Positions 22,840 through 31,610 of a DNA stretch of 64,000 bases are shown in pieces. A program made the translations under genes and the position numbers. Origin of the DNA: JBGSUZ01 sp964404895 (GTDB lineage Bacteria; Bacillota; Clostridia; Peptostreptococcales; Acidaminobacteraceae); contig CAYOLV010000002.1 of assembly GCA_964404895.1 (NCBI GenBank), forward strand, positions 620,001-684,000. Direction: 5' to 3'. Under the pieces are notes generated by a model. The model saw only the letters and a program-made list of their open reading frames with translations, was not told the origin of the DNA and did not search any database. The stretch's first letter is position 1. The number at the start of each line of letters is the position of its first letter.

Positions 22840-24816
22840 ATGTCTTTAGAAAAAGGCAGTTTATCCATCCACAGTGAGAATATTTTCCCAATTATAAAAA
22901 AATGGCTCTACTCAGACCACGATATTTTTATTCGCGAGTTGATTTCAAACGCTTGCGACGCCATTACCAAAGTCAAACAACTCAGCTCTCTGGGAGAAGC
23001 TGATCTTGGAGACGACAAGAATTTTGCCGTCAAAGTAGTTTACAACCCTGAAGAAAAGACCCTTACTTTCTCGGACAACGGGATTGGTATGACAGAAGAA
23101 GAAGTTAAAAAATACATCAACCAAATCGCCTTCTCAGGGGCAGAAGATTTCCTTGAAAAATATAAGGACAAAGCTGACCAAGACCAAATCATCGGTCACT
23201 TCGGTCTTGGCTTCTACTCTTCTTTCATGGTAGCTGACCATGTTAAAATTCATACAAAATCTTACAAAGCTGATGCCCCTGCTGTTAAATGGGCTTGCGA
23301 CGGCGGTACAGAGTTTGAAATGACTGACGGCGACCGTGAAAACAGAGGAACAGACATCATTCTCTACTTTGGTGAAGATGGTAAATCTTTTGAGTCTGAA
23401 CACGTTCTCAGAAGCACTATTGAAAAATACTGTTCATTTATGCCATACCCAATCTACTTTGAAACTATTAAACCTGTCTCAGAAGAAACATCAGAAGATG
23501 TGAAAGAAACAAACATTGACGACTTAAAAGCGGCAATGGACGACATGGTAGACGGCGACAGCACTGATTTTGAAGACGGTGAAAATGCAGAAGCAAAAGC
23601 CTCTAATGAGCCACAGCCCCTCAACGACGTGACACCACTCTACACCCTTCAACCAAGCAACTGCACAGACGAAGACTACAAGAAATTCTATCAAAAAACT
23701 TTCATGGACTTCAGAGAGCCATTGTTCTGGATTCACCTCAATATGGACTATCCTTTCAATTTAAAAGGGATTCTCTACTTCCCTAAACTCAATACGGAGT
23801 TTGATACTTTAGAAGGCCGCATTAAGCTTTACAACAACCAAGTTTTCGTTGCGGACAACGTGAAAGAAGTCATTCCAGAATATTTATTGCTTCTCAAAGG
23901 GGTCATCGACTGTCCAGACCTGCCGCTTAACGTTTCTAGAAGCTTCCTTCAAAACGATGGCTTCGCTAAAAAAATCTCTGACTATATTTCTAAGAAAGTG
24001 GCAGACAAGCTTTCTGGTATGTTCAAAACTCAAAGAGAGACTTACGAAGGCTTCTGGGATGATCTTCACCCCTTCATTAAATTTGGTGCTTTAAAAGACA
24101 ATAAATTCAAAGAAAAAATGATGGAAAATATTCTGCTCAAAACTGTCAAAGGTGAATATTTATCTACAAATGAATATAAAGAAAAACACAATGCGATTAT
24201 TGAAGGCAAAGTTTACTACACCAATGACCGCGTCCAACAAGCTCAATACATTCAAATGCTTGAAGCCCACAATGTAGACACAGTTATTTTAGACCACAGC
24301 ATCGACAATCCGTTTATCAGCTTAATGGAAGCAGAGAGTGAAAAAACTCAATTTGTCCGAGTTGACGGCGACCTTACTGACCTGCTCAAAGAAACCAACG
24401 AGGAAAGCGAAGAAGTCCTTAAGGCTGACGAAGAAAAAATCACCAATGCTTTCAGAAAAGCTCTCAATCAAGACGCTCTAAAAGTCAAAGTTGAGACCCT
24501 TAAAAACGATGACGTTGCCGGTTTGATTATATTAGATGAGAACAACCGCCGCATGCAGGAAATGATGAAAATGTACGGCATGGCAGGACTTGATCCGAAT
24601 ATGTTCCCTTCTGAGGAAACATTGGTTCTCAATAAAAAACACCCGCTTATTCAGTTTATTTTAAATACAGATGACCACGACACAGAGCTTCACAATATGG
24701 TCATGGCACAAGTTTATGACTTAGCCGTTATGAGCCACAAAACCATGACACCAGAAGCTATGACCGCTTTCATTAAGCGTTCAAACGACTTAATGAAACG
24801 CATGATTGCAAATTAG
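22840..24816 (+). CDS. htpG: Chaperone HtpG (Hsp90 family)
   Basis: 658 aa. The N-terminal Bergerat ATPase shows IFIRELISNACDAI, FSDNGIGMT and GHFGLGFYSSFMVAD. The middle domain contains DFREPLFWIHLNMDYPFNLKG and LPLNVSRSFLQND. The dimerisation domain ends the protein. It is about 30-40 residues longer than usual bacterial HtpG because of an acidic insert at about 217-260 (KAAMDDMVDGDSTDFEDGEN and following), in the place where eukaryotic Hsp90 has its charged linker. The ATG at 22840 follows AAAGGAG. Heat-shock control by HrcA is shown by the CIRCE site, unlike Bacillus subtilis htpG. Confidence 0.97.
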   Translation: MSLEKGSLSIHSENIFPIIKKWLYSDHDIFIRELISNACDAITKVKQLSSLGEADLGDDKNFAVKVVYNPEEKTLTFSDNGIGMTEEEVKKYINQIAFSGAEDFLEKYKDKADQDQIIGHFGLGFYSSFMVADHVKIHTKSYKADAPAVKWACDGGTEFEMTDGDRENRGTDIILYFGEDGKSFESEHVLRSTIEKYCSFMPYPIYFETIKPVSEETSEDVKETNIDDLKAAMDDMVDGDSTDFEDGENAEAKASNEPQPLNDVTPLYTLQPSNCTDEDYKKFYQKTFMDFREPLFWIHLNMDYPFNLKGILYFPKLNTEFDTLEGRIKLYNNQVFVADNVKEVIPEYLLLLKGVIDCPDLPLNVSRSFLQNDGFAKKISDYISKKVADKLSGMFKTQRETYEGFWDDLHPFIKFGALKDNKFKEKMMENILLKTVKGEYLSTNEYKEKHNAIIEGKVYYTNDRVQQAQYIQMLEAHNVDTVILDHSIDNPFISLMEAESEKTQFVRVDGDLTDLLKETNEESEEVLKADEEKITNAFRKALNQDALKVKVETLKNDDVAGLIILDENNRRMQEMMKMYGMAGLDPNMFPSEETLVLNKKHPLIQFILNTDDHDTELHNMVMAQVYDLAVMSHKTMTPEAMTAFIKRSNDLMKRMIAN

Positions 24817-24860
24817 GCAATCCTGAAAATAGAAAATCTTTTAAATCACAACACTCAAAA

Positions 24861-24895
24861 GGGGCGGTCCTTCAACAGATCGCCCCTTTTTTTAA
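24861..24895. terminator. Bidirectional terminator after htpG
   Basis: AAGGGGCGGTC (24861-24871) pairs with GATCGCCCCTT (24880-24890), one G-T wobble, followed by TTTTTT. It serves htpG and the converging EFR1 gene, whose stop codon lies in the T-tract. Confidence 0.88.
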
Positions 24896-25821
24896 TATTT
24901 AAGATCTTTAAGATACCATTTAACCCCAAGCCATACCAACCCTTTGCAACATTCATCTATGGATTTTACAGGTTCGTGGCTCAGATACTTTTTGAAAACT
25001 TCCATGTCATAAGCACTGACTAACCATTTTTGATACTTGGGCATTTTAATCGCCTGAACGGGGCAACTATAAACGCATTTGAGACATATGAGGCAGTTTT
25101 CCTTAAATACAGGTCTTCCTTGGTCATCTGCTTCTATATTTTCCGTTGGACAACCCTTTATGCAAACGCCGCAACCCGTGCACTGATTTTCAACTTGAAA
25201 ATATTTCGCGCCTTTTTTAGAACCTTTTCTCTCAAGGGCTGAAATAGGGTTAAGAAAGACCCTTGAAACTCTGTAGGGACTTCTTCTGACAACGCCCATT
25301 TCCAAGTCTGAGAGCATATCCTCGAGCTTCAGAGGCAGTATCTGCATGATCCTCCCAAGAAAATCTGAATCACTTTCAAAAACCATATTGCAGGGCATGA
25401 CAAACATTCTCTCGTAAATGACTTTGTAAGATTTCCTTTCCAGTTTTTCAATGACTTCATTTCGGCAACAGGTATTGGGCCATATTTCACCGCCTCCTGA
25501 AACAGAAAGAACAATCGTTTGAGTTTGCTTTCCTTCTGGTAATTTATCCAGCCATTGATGGACCACCTCAGGCGCGCCAAAGGCATGTACGGGGAAAAGA
25601 ATAATTAATTGCTCCGTTGCTGAAAACCCTTCTATTGGCTCACTCGTACTTCTTATTTCATATAATTGTGGCGCCTCGGATCCTCTTTGTACCAATAATT
25701 TCGCCAGTTCTTCTGCAACGTATTTTGTACTGCCCGTTCCGCTGAACCAAGCAATTTTAGAGATTTTAGTAGAAACTTGAGGCTTTTCAACAGTAGCTTG
25801 AGCCTTTTCTGAAATCGTCAT
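24892..25821 (-). CDS. EFR1-type flavodoxin/ferredoxin protein
   Basis: 309 aa. Flavodoxin-like N-terminal domain (IAWFSGTGSTKYVAEELAKLL, FMN phosphate loop near 30-40; FPVHAFGAP near 80) followed by two [4Fe-4S] motifs CTGCGVCIKGCP and CLICLKCVYSCPV (about 212-250). EFR1 proteins are electron carriers of anaerobes with unassigned partners. ATG 25821 is preferred, with AAAGGGG upstream. It is a single gene between two terminators, convergent with htpG and downstream of the feo operon in the same direction. Confidence 0.88.
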   Translation of the reverse strand: MTISEKAQATVEKPQVSTKISKIAWFSGTGSTKYVAEELAKLLVQRGSEAPQLYEIRSTSEPIEGFSATEQLIILFPVHAFGAPEVVHQWLDKLPEGKQTQTIVLSVSGGGEIWPNTCCRNEVIEKLERKSYKVIYERMFVMPCNMVFESDSDFLGRIMQILPLKLEDMLSDLEMGVVRRSPYRVSRVFLNPISALERKGSKKGAKYFQVENQCTGCGVCIKGCPTENIEADDQGRPVFKENCLICLKCVYSCPVQAIKMPKYQKWLVSAYDMEVFKKYLSHEPVKSIDECCKGLVWLGVKWYLKDLKY

Positions 25822-25904
25822 AAATCTCACGCCCCTTTGTTCCTATTATATGCTTATCTCAATTTTTTTCTAGATTTGCTTCGTAAAAGGCATAAACAAA
25901 ACGT

Positions 25905-25936
25905 AAAAAACCCTCAGAAATTTCTAAGGGTTTTTT
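25905..25936 (-). terminator. Terminator of the feo operon
   Basis: AAAAAACCCT (25905-25914) pairs with AGGGTTTTTT (25927-25936). On the minus strand the hairpin ends in six T residues and lies about 30 bp after the FeoB-associated gene. It is symmetric and could act both ways. Confidence 0.75.
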
Positions 25937-25968
25937 CTTTCTATTAATAAGCGTTTTGAAAGTTTAGA

Positions 25969-26148
25969 TTATGAATCTTTTTTATCCAACTGAATGGTTG
26001 AAGTGCTGCAGCATTTTTTGTCGGAACTGCAACCTGAACAACCTGCACATTGACCCGTTACCAATTCTTTGCGAATGCTTTTATAAAATAGACTTAAACC
26101 CACACCAAAAATCAATAGTGCTAATACCGCCGTAATAACGGTTCCCAT
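25969..26148 (-). CDS. FeoB-associated Cys-rich membrane protein
   Basis: 59-aa protein too short for many gene callers. It has an N-terminal TM helix (TVITAVLALLIFGVGLSLFY), a basic KSIRKEL segment, then a Cys-rich cytosolic tail (CAGCSGC ... KCCS). This is the layout of the small FeoB-associated proteins found after feoB in Firmicutes; the Cys may bind iron on exit from FeoB. The ATG at 26148 has AGGAGGCG upstream, a site that overlaps the feoB stop codon, so the genes are translationally linked. Confidence 0.88.
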   Translation of the reverse strand: MGTVITAVLALLIFGVGLSLFYKSIRKELVTGQCAGCSGCSSDKKCCSTSTIQLDKKDS

Positions 26149-26160
26149 ACAAATCGCCTC

Positions 26161-28137
26161 CTAAGCGAATCCTAACAATAAACCTACCCGGTAGACAAGC
26201 AAAGCCACTATCCATGCTGCAGCAAACTGATAGCAGACAGAAAAAATAGTCCATTTCCATGAGTTAGTTTCCCTTTTAATGACCCCAATAACACCTACAC
26301 AAGGGGTATAAAGAAGTACAAAGACCATGAAAGCGTAAGCTGTCAACTGACTAAAGCTTTGACTCATAGTAACCGCAAATTCTGAAGCTGAAGCCGTATC
26401 TGAAAGACCGTATACAATCATCATATTGGCTACGACAATCTCTTTGGCGACAATCCCCGTAATCAAGGAAAGTGCGGCCTGCCAGTTACCAAAACCTAAG
26501 GGTTCGAAAATTGGAGCAATCCAACCCCCAAAAGAAGCACCGAAACTTTCGGTAATCGGCACCATACCTGTATGGTTAAAGTTTAGAACTACCCATAAAA
26601 TAATGGAAGCACCTAGAATAACTGTTCCCGCTTTTGTCAAATAACCTTGTACACGTTCCCAAACGTGAATTGCCAAAGATTTAAGACTTGGAAGTCTATA
26701 GGGTGGAAATTCCATAATAAAGTGAGTTTCTTCCCCTTTGAAGAGGGTTCTTCTAAACACAAAGGCAAAGAAGAGTGCCACTACAATACCTAATAAATAG
26801 AGAGAGAAAGTCACCAAAGTTTCATTCCCAGGGAAAAATGCCCCAGAGAAGAGTACATATACTGGAAATCTTGCACCGCAACTCATAAAAGGGTTGACCA
26901 AGATTGTGATTAATCGATCATTTTCATTTTCTACGCTTCTGGTACTCATAATGGCTGGCACATTACAGCCAAATCCCAAAATCATCGGAATAAAACTTTT
27001 GCCATTGAGGCCTGCTTTACTCATCCAGAAATCCATCAAGTAAGCCACCCTAGCCATATAGCCGCTGTCTTCAAGCAAGGAAATCATTATAAATAGGATG
27101 GCAATATTCGGCACAAAGGTTAAAATACCTCCGACGCCACCTACTATGCCATCTACAATCAACGACTGCATCCACGAGGCCACTTCTAGACTTTCTAACC
27201 CACTGGATAAGAAGGGGCTGAACTGTTCTGAGAAGAACACATCAATCATATCTGCAAAGATACCGCCCACATCAAAGGTCAGATAAAACATAATGTACAT
27301 AATCAGACCAAATAGGGGTAATCCTACGAGTTTATTCAACAATAAGCGGTCAAGAGAGGCCATTAAATGGTCTTTTTTGATTTGGCTTAAGTCTACGGCA
27401 GCGTTAACAATTTCTGCGATTTTTTTATAACGTTCATCTGAAAGAATCATTTCTCCTTGTTCAGGTGCTAACTGAGGGTCAATACCTGAAAGACTTGCAA
27501 TGTCTTCATCTTTCTCGAAAACTTTGAGGGCTACCCATCGTTTGCTCGCTCCAATAAGGTTTTGCTTTAAACCCATAGTCTGTTCAACAAATGTTTCCAC
27601 AGTTGTATTGTAGTTAAAGATTTTAGCTTCATAGTTATTCGAATGGTGATGGGTTTCAACAATTTCTCGCAACAAGTCATGAATCCCTTGCTTCTTAAGT
27701 GCTGAAATAGGAACCACTGGGATCCCCAACCTTTTAGACAGTTCGTTGACATCGATTTGAATATTTTTCTTTTTCGCTTCGTCCATCATATTCAAAGCCA
27801 ATACAACAGGCTTGCCTGTTTCTATCAACTGAAGTGTCAAATAGAGATTTCTCTCCAAATAGGAACTGTCTACAATATTTAAAATGATTCCTGCTTCATC
27901 TTCTAATAAATAATTTCTTGAAATTTTCTCTTCCAAACTGTAAGGCGACAAACTGTAAATACCTGGCAGATCAATAATTTCCAGTAGATGTTTGTCCACA
28001 TTTACCTGACCCACTTTTTTTTCAACTGTAACCCCTGCCCAGTTTCCAACGTAATGATTATTTCCTGTTAAATGATTAAAAAGAGTGGTTTTGCCACAAT
28101 TAGGATTGCCCACAAGAGCAACTTTAAACTGATCCAT
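26161..28137 (-). CDS. feoB: Ferrous iron transporter FeoB
   Basis: 658 aa. N-terminal G domain with GNPNCGKTTLFNHLTG (G1), DLPGIYSL (G3) and LNMMDE (G4), a helical GDI-like region to about 270, then a membrane domain with two Gate repeats (MILGFGCNVPAIMSTR near 385 and a LLYTPCVGVIGVI segment near 620). It imports Fe2+ in a GTP-dependent way. Preceded by AAGGAAGG and located 14 nt after feoA. Regulated from the feoA promoter with Fur-like inverted sites. Confidence 0.97.
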   Translation of the reverse strand: MDQFKVALVGNPNCGKTTLFNHLTGNNHYVGNWAGVTVEKKVGQVNVDKHLLEIIDLPGIYSLSPYSLEEKISRNYLLEDEAGIILNIVDSSYLERNLYLTLQLIETGKPVVLALNMMDEAKKKNIQIDVNELSKRLGIPVVPISALKKQGIHDLLREIVETHHHSNNYEAKIFNYNTTVETFVEQTMGLKQNLIGASKRWVALKVFEKDEDIASLSGIDPQLAPEQGEMILSDERYKKIAEIVNAAVDLSQIKKDHLMASLDRLLLNKLVGLPLFGLIMYIMFYLTFDVGGIFADMIDVFFSEQFSPFLSSGLESLEVASWMQSLIVDGIVGGVGGILTFVPNIAILFIMISLLEDSGYMARVAYLMDFWMSKAGLNGKSFIPMILGFGCNVPAIMSTRSVENENDRLITILVNPFMSCGARFPVYVLFSGAFFPGNETLVTFSLYLLGIVVALFFAFVFRRTLFKGEETHFIMEFPPYRLPSLKSLAIHVWERVQGYLTKAGTVILGASIILWVVLNFNHTGMVPITESFGASFGGWIAPIFEPLGFGNWQAALSLITGIVAKEIVVANMMIVYGLSDTASASEFAVTMSQSFSQLTAYAFMVFVLLYTPCVGVIGVIKRETNSWKWTIFSVCYQFAAAWIVALLVYRVGLLLGFA

Positions 28138-28151
28138 TCAATAGTCCTTCC

Positions 28152-28373
28152 TTACGCTGCAGATACTTGAATATTAGAGACAATTCCCTTCCCAAGGGCT
28201 ACACGGGTACCTCTCACTTCTACCACAATTGGGCCAAGAAGGGATTTTGAAACGATGTTGAGTTTAACACCAGGAGTGAGACCCATATCTTGCAGCTTTC
28301 TTCTCAGTCTCGTATCAAACTGAATACTTTCTATAATAACGTCTTGACCCGTTTGGATTGATGATAAAGGCAT
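28152..28373 (-). CDS. feoA: Ferrous iron transport accessory protein FeoA
   Basis: 73-aa SH3-like protein: MPLSSIQTGQDVIIESIQ, RLRRKLQDMGLTPGVKLNIV, and a VEVRGTRVALGKGIVSNI end, all typical of FeoA. The ATG at 28373 follows GGAGGATAAAA; the 30-residue longer frame has no ribosome site. It works at the cytoplasmic side of FeoB and is the first gene of the feo operon. Confidence 0.95.
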   Translation of the reverse strand: MPLSSIQTGQDVIIESIQFDTRLRRKLQDMGLTPGVKLNIVSKSLLGPIVVEVRGTRVALGKGIVSNIQVSAA

Positions 28374-28405
28374 ATTTTTATCCTCCGATATTTCCATATA
28401 AAATA

Positions 28406-28465
28406 AATTGACATCGATTATCATTTGCAACTTTAGTTTATCGCAATTGATATTCGATGTCAATT
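28406..28465 (-). promoter_or_regulatory. feo promoter with paired inverted Fur-like boxes
   Basis: Minus-strand promoter TTGACA (28458-28463), 17-bp spacer, TAAACT (28435-28440). It is flanked by a 12-bp perfect inverted repeat AATTGACATCGA (28406-28417) / TCGATGTCAATT (28454-28465), extendable to 23-nt arms with two mismatches. The inner parts, AATGATAATCG and GAATATCAATTG, resemble half Fur boxes. One arm covers the -35 and spacer, the other the start region, as expected for iron repression. Confidence 0.65.
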
Positions 28466-28506
28466 ATAATAAATAACTTTTTAACGATTAATTCAACTCT
28501 AATTAT

Positions 28507-29802
28507 CTATTTATGACACTTCGCCTTTATATCTGAAACCGCAGACACTGCTGAGGAAAATGCCCATTGAATATTATAGCCCCCTGTGTCACCATCTACA
28601 TCTAAAACTTCCCCTGCAAAATACAAACCTGTTTTGATTTTCGAACTCATATTTTTAGCTTTGACCTCATCTAAAGCTACGCCTCCTGCAGTTGCCATAC
28701 CAATTTGTCTGCCTCCGACTTGATCAATAGGCACTTCGAATTGCGTAAGCTGTTTAACTATATTTGTGCGTAGTTCTTTACTCATTTCACTAAAAGCCAA
28801 TTGCTCGTTGATTCCTAAAAGTTCAGCCATCTGATCCGCTATAGACTTGCTATGACAAATATGTCTTAAATAGGCTTTTATAATGCCTTTCCCTTTTGTT
28901 TGAGATTGAATAATCAAGTCTCTTTCCAAAGCCTCGGTACTCATGGTGGTCAAGTTGAGTTTTAAGACATCACCTGCTAAAAAGTCTCTGCTGTTATTTA
29001 AAATAACTGGCCCACTAAGACCTTTATGAGTAAAGAGCAAGTCGCCCCTCATTTTCCCTAACGTTTTACCATTTCTAAGATGGCTTATCTGAGCTTCTGG
29101 AATAGAAACCCCCGATAGTGCTTTTAAGCCTTGAACGCTATGATAAATCGGGGCTAGGGAGGCTCTTGGTGTGACGATGGAATGCCCTAACATCTTTGCA
29201 AACTTATAGCCGTCTCCGTCTGAGCCCGTCACCGCATAGGTAAATCCCCCAGTAGCAATGAGTATATTGGCAGCTCTATATATCCCTTGGTTGGTCTTCA
29301 CTAAGTAGATTTCTTTTGGTTGGGAAGGTTCGAAAGGTTCTGGTTCTGGTTCTGATTCTGATTTTGGGGCTTCCACGTCTTCTTGAATTTGCTCAATGGA
29401 TTCTATCATTTCTTTAAAATGAAACTCGACACCTTGGTTAAGAGCTTCATTCATTAAAACCTCTACCAAGTCCCCTGCCTTCAAACTCTTCGGAAAAACT
29501 TTACCATTTTCATCGACAAAACTGTCTACGCCTCTATTTTTAAACCATTCACGAGTACGTTCAGGTGACCATTGTCCCAGTCCATGCTTCACAAAGTTTT
29601 TATGACTGCCATAGTGATTAACCATTTCGCTTAAGGTTTCGTCATGTGTAAAGTTACATTGCCCTTTACCCGAAATCAAAACTTTCTTGCCCCCGCTACC
29701 ATTTTTTTCTATTACCAAAGTGACAAGATTGTCAACACTTGCTGCAGCCATAAGTCCAGCTGCGCCACAGCCAATAATGAGCAATTCAAAGGTTTTCATC
29801 AT
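28507..29802 (-). CDS. HI0933/BaiN-family NAD(P)/FAD-dependent oxidoreductase
   Basis: 431 aa. N-terminal FAD fold LLIIGCGAAGLMAAASV, the family signature GSGGKKVLISGKGQCNFTH, a middle block (DGDGYKFAKMLGHSIV, FTHKGLSGPVIL), and the C-terminal FAD-binding GLYFAGEVLDVDGDTGGYNIQWAFSSA. Flavoproteins of this family include BaiN, but most members have no proven substrate. A Pro-Glu-rich insert (about residues 145-165, SEPEPEPFEP) is unusual. RBS GGAG before tandem ATGs. It stands alone between the feo operon and the divergent calcium-motif gene. Confidence 0.87.
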   Translation of the reverse strand: MMKTFELLIIGCGAAGLMAAASVDNLVTLVIEKNGSGGKKVLISGKGQCNFTHDETLSEMVNHYGSHKNFVKHGLGQWSPERTREWFKNRGVDSFVDENGKVFPKSLKAGDLVEVLMNEALNQGVEFHFKEMIESIEQIQEDVEAPKSESEPEPEPFEPSQPKEIYLVKTNQGIYRAANILIATGGFTYAVTGSDGDGYKFAKMLGHSIVTPRASLAPIYHSVQGLKALSGVSIPEAQISHLRNGKTLGKMRGDLLFTHKGLSGPVILNNSRDFLAGDVLKLNLTTMSTEALERDLIIQSQTKGKGIIKAYLRHICHSKSIADQMAELLGINEQLAFSEMSKELRTNIVKQLTQFEVPIDQVGGRQIGMATAGGVALDEVKAKNMSSKIKTGLYFAGEVLDVDGDTGGYNIQWAFSSAVSAVSDIKAKCHK

Positions 29803-29933
29803 TATTTACTCCTTAAATATTTTTTTGAAACACTAATATTTTAACTAAAAATTACCGATAATTAATTGTGAACAATCGTTAGGGTTCTGATCTTCTTCTG
29901 AACCCTTATCAAAATCCACACGGAGGTGTTGTT

Positions 29934-31079
29934 ATGAAAATTGCAAGTAGCACTGTCGCCATGGAGGGTCACAGTCGCAGCGTTTCAGAAGAAGCAACCA
30001 GCACCAGTCTCAGAATCTGGGATAACCGAAAAGCAGGATCAGCTGGCAATATCAATACAGACCAGCTTTCCTTGTCACCTGAAGGCCTATCAATGGCATC
30101 CCTCAATACAAAAACGTTAGAAATGTCTCAGTATCAAAATATTTCAGAGGCTTACAATTGGTATGCCCCACTTGATGAGACAGAAGAGACAAGTCTAGAA
30201 GATTTTTTGTCTGAGAAAGATGCTAGGGATATCGCCTTACTTGAAAAATTGCTTTCAGCCCTTACAGGCAAACGATTTAAATTCAATTATTTTTTGCTTA
30301 AGGAACCATACAATTCTCATACACAAGGACCATCGCCAGAGCCACTCGTTAAACACATCAATACTAGCCCTATTAAACTTGTTGTAAATGGGAATCAGCC
30401 CACTCAATCACTTGGTTGGGGAATACAATATCACTCAGAAACAACTCGTTCCTTAAAAGAATCCGTTGATTTTTCAACAAGCGGCAGCATTAAGACTGAG
30501 GATGGCAAAACCGTTGATTTTCAACTGAATTATCACTTTAGCCAAGAGGTCTATTCCAGAAGTGTTGTAGACTTTAAAGCAGGCGACGCCCTCATTGATC
30601 CTTTAGTCATCCGACTAGATAACGGGCCAATGGCTTATTCAGACGATCCAATCCGTTTTGACCTAGACGTTGATGGCTTAAAAGATGAGTTTAGAGTTCC
30701 AATCAACAATGCGGGTATGCTGTTCCTTGACAAAAACGGTAACCATAGCGTTGACGACGGCAGCGAACTTTTTGGCCCACAAACAGATGATGGTTTTGGC
30801 GAACTGGCCGCCCTCGACTCAGACAAAAACGGCTGGATCGACGAAAGTGACGCCGCATTTAAAGACTTACGCATCTGGATTCGATCTGGCGATGGTACCG
30901 ATCGTTACCTTGGGCTCATTGAAGCAGGCGTGGGCGCTTTGTTTGTAAGCGGTGCCCATACAGAAGCCGAATTGTATAACTCATCTGTTGAGCAAGTTGG
31001 GCAAATGAAATCTACTGGTTTCTATTTAAAAGAAAATGGGCAAGCAGGCTTAATCCACGAACTAGACTTTAAAGTATAA
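29934..31079 (+). CDS. Protein with EF-hand-like calcium motifs, unknown function
   Basis: 381 aa, no signal peptide. The N-terminal third is Ser/Thr-rich and apparently disordered. The C-terminal third has Asp-rich loops DLDVDGLKDEF, DKNGNHSVDDGSELFG and DSDKNGWIDESD, resembling EF-hand or VCBS-type Ca2+ loops, ending in a beta-rich region. Similar proteins with the FDLDxDG...LDxNGDG pattern occur in many bacteria without known function. RBS GGAGGTG before the ATG. Single gene ended by a strong terminator. Export by a non-Sec route or intracellular calcium binding are both possible. Confidence 0.6.
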   Translation: MKIASSTVAMEGHSRSVSEEATSTSLRIWDNRKAGSAGNINTDQLSLSPEGLSMASLNTKTLEMSQYQNISEAYNWYAPLDETEETSLEDFLSEKDARDIALLEKLLSALTGKRFKFNYFLLKEPYNSHTQGPSPEPLVKHINTSPIKLVVNGNQPTQSLGWGIQYHSETTRSLKESVDFSTSGSIKTEDGKTVDFQLNYHFSQEVYSRSVVDFKAGDALIDPLVIRLDNGPMAYSDDPIRFDLDVDGLKDEFRVPINNAGMLFLDKNGNHSVDDGSELFGPQTDDGFGELAALDSDKNGWIDESDAAFKDLRIWIRSGDGTDRYLGLIEAGVGALFVSGAHTEAELYNSSVEQVGQMKSTGFYLKENGQAGLIHELDFKV

Positions 31080-31146
31080 CGTTCTGACTATAAATATAAA
31101 CCTCTAACGCGGCACATTTAATACAACGCTGTCATCAGATTATCAA

Positions 31147-31183
31147 AGGGTCAAGGAAACGAACCATTTCCTTGACCCTCTTT
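31147..31183. terminator. Bidirectional terminator
   Basis: AGGGTCAAGGAAA (31147-31159) pairs perfectly with TTTCCTTGACCCT (31167-31179), then CTTTTG; upstream side has AAA. Lies between the calcium-motif gene and the converging receiver gene. Confidence 0.85.
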
Positions 31184-31226
31184 TGCGTAAAACTTATTTA
31201 CCTTTTATTATAAAGCTATTCGATAG

Positions 31227-31610
31227 TTACTTTACTTTCAGTTGCTCGAAATCTCTAAGAAGCTTCCGAATGACCTTGTTGATTTGAGTCTGATTGTAGG
31301 GTTTCATGATATACTCATCTGCGCCTAGTTCCAAACCTTCAAACAAGTGTCTGCGACTTTCCTCGTCCCCAACAAGAACAATTTTTGCTTCGTCATAGGC
31401 TTCCTTAATTCTCTTCATGGTGGTAATGCCATCCATCATCGGCATGGACAATGCTAAAAAAATGATGTCGGGCTTAAAAATTCTAAATTCATTAAACGCA
31501 TGAATACCATTACTGGACTCTGACACTACGTCTATCCCATTGTGTTCAAGCAACTTTCTCAACTGTTTTCGATCAATCAACATTTCGTCCGCGATTATAA
31601 CTTGGATCAT
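31227..31610 (-). CDS. CheY-like receiver protein lacking the phospho-acceptor Asp
   Basis: 127 aa, single receiver domain. The expected acceptor Asp is Ala53 (PDIIFLALSMPMMDG, codon GCA at 31454-31452), and the conserved Thr/Ser is replaced (VLVGDEES). The acidic residues in ADEM and the Lys in IMKPYNQ remain. It therefore probably does not take a phosphate in the usual way and may act as a pseudo-receiver. It overlaps the 7TM sensor gene by 4 nt (last of a three-gene operon), so it should work with that protein. Confidence 0.88.
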   Translation of the reverse strand: MIQVIIADEMLIDRKQLRKLLEHNGIDVVSESSNGIHAFNEFRIFKPDIIFLALSMPMMDGITTMKRIKEAYDEAKIVLVGDEESRRHLFEGLELGADEYIMKPYNQTQINKVIRKLLRDFEQLKVK

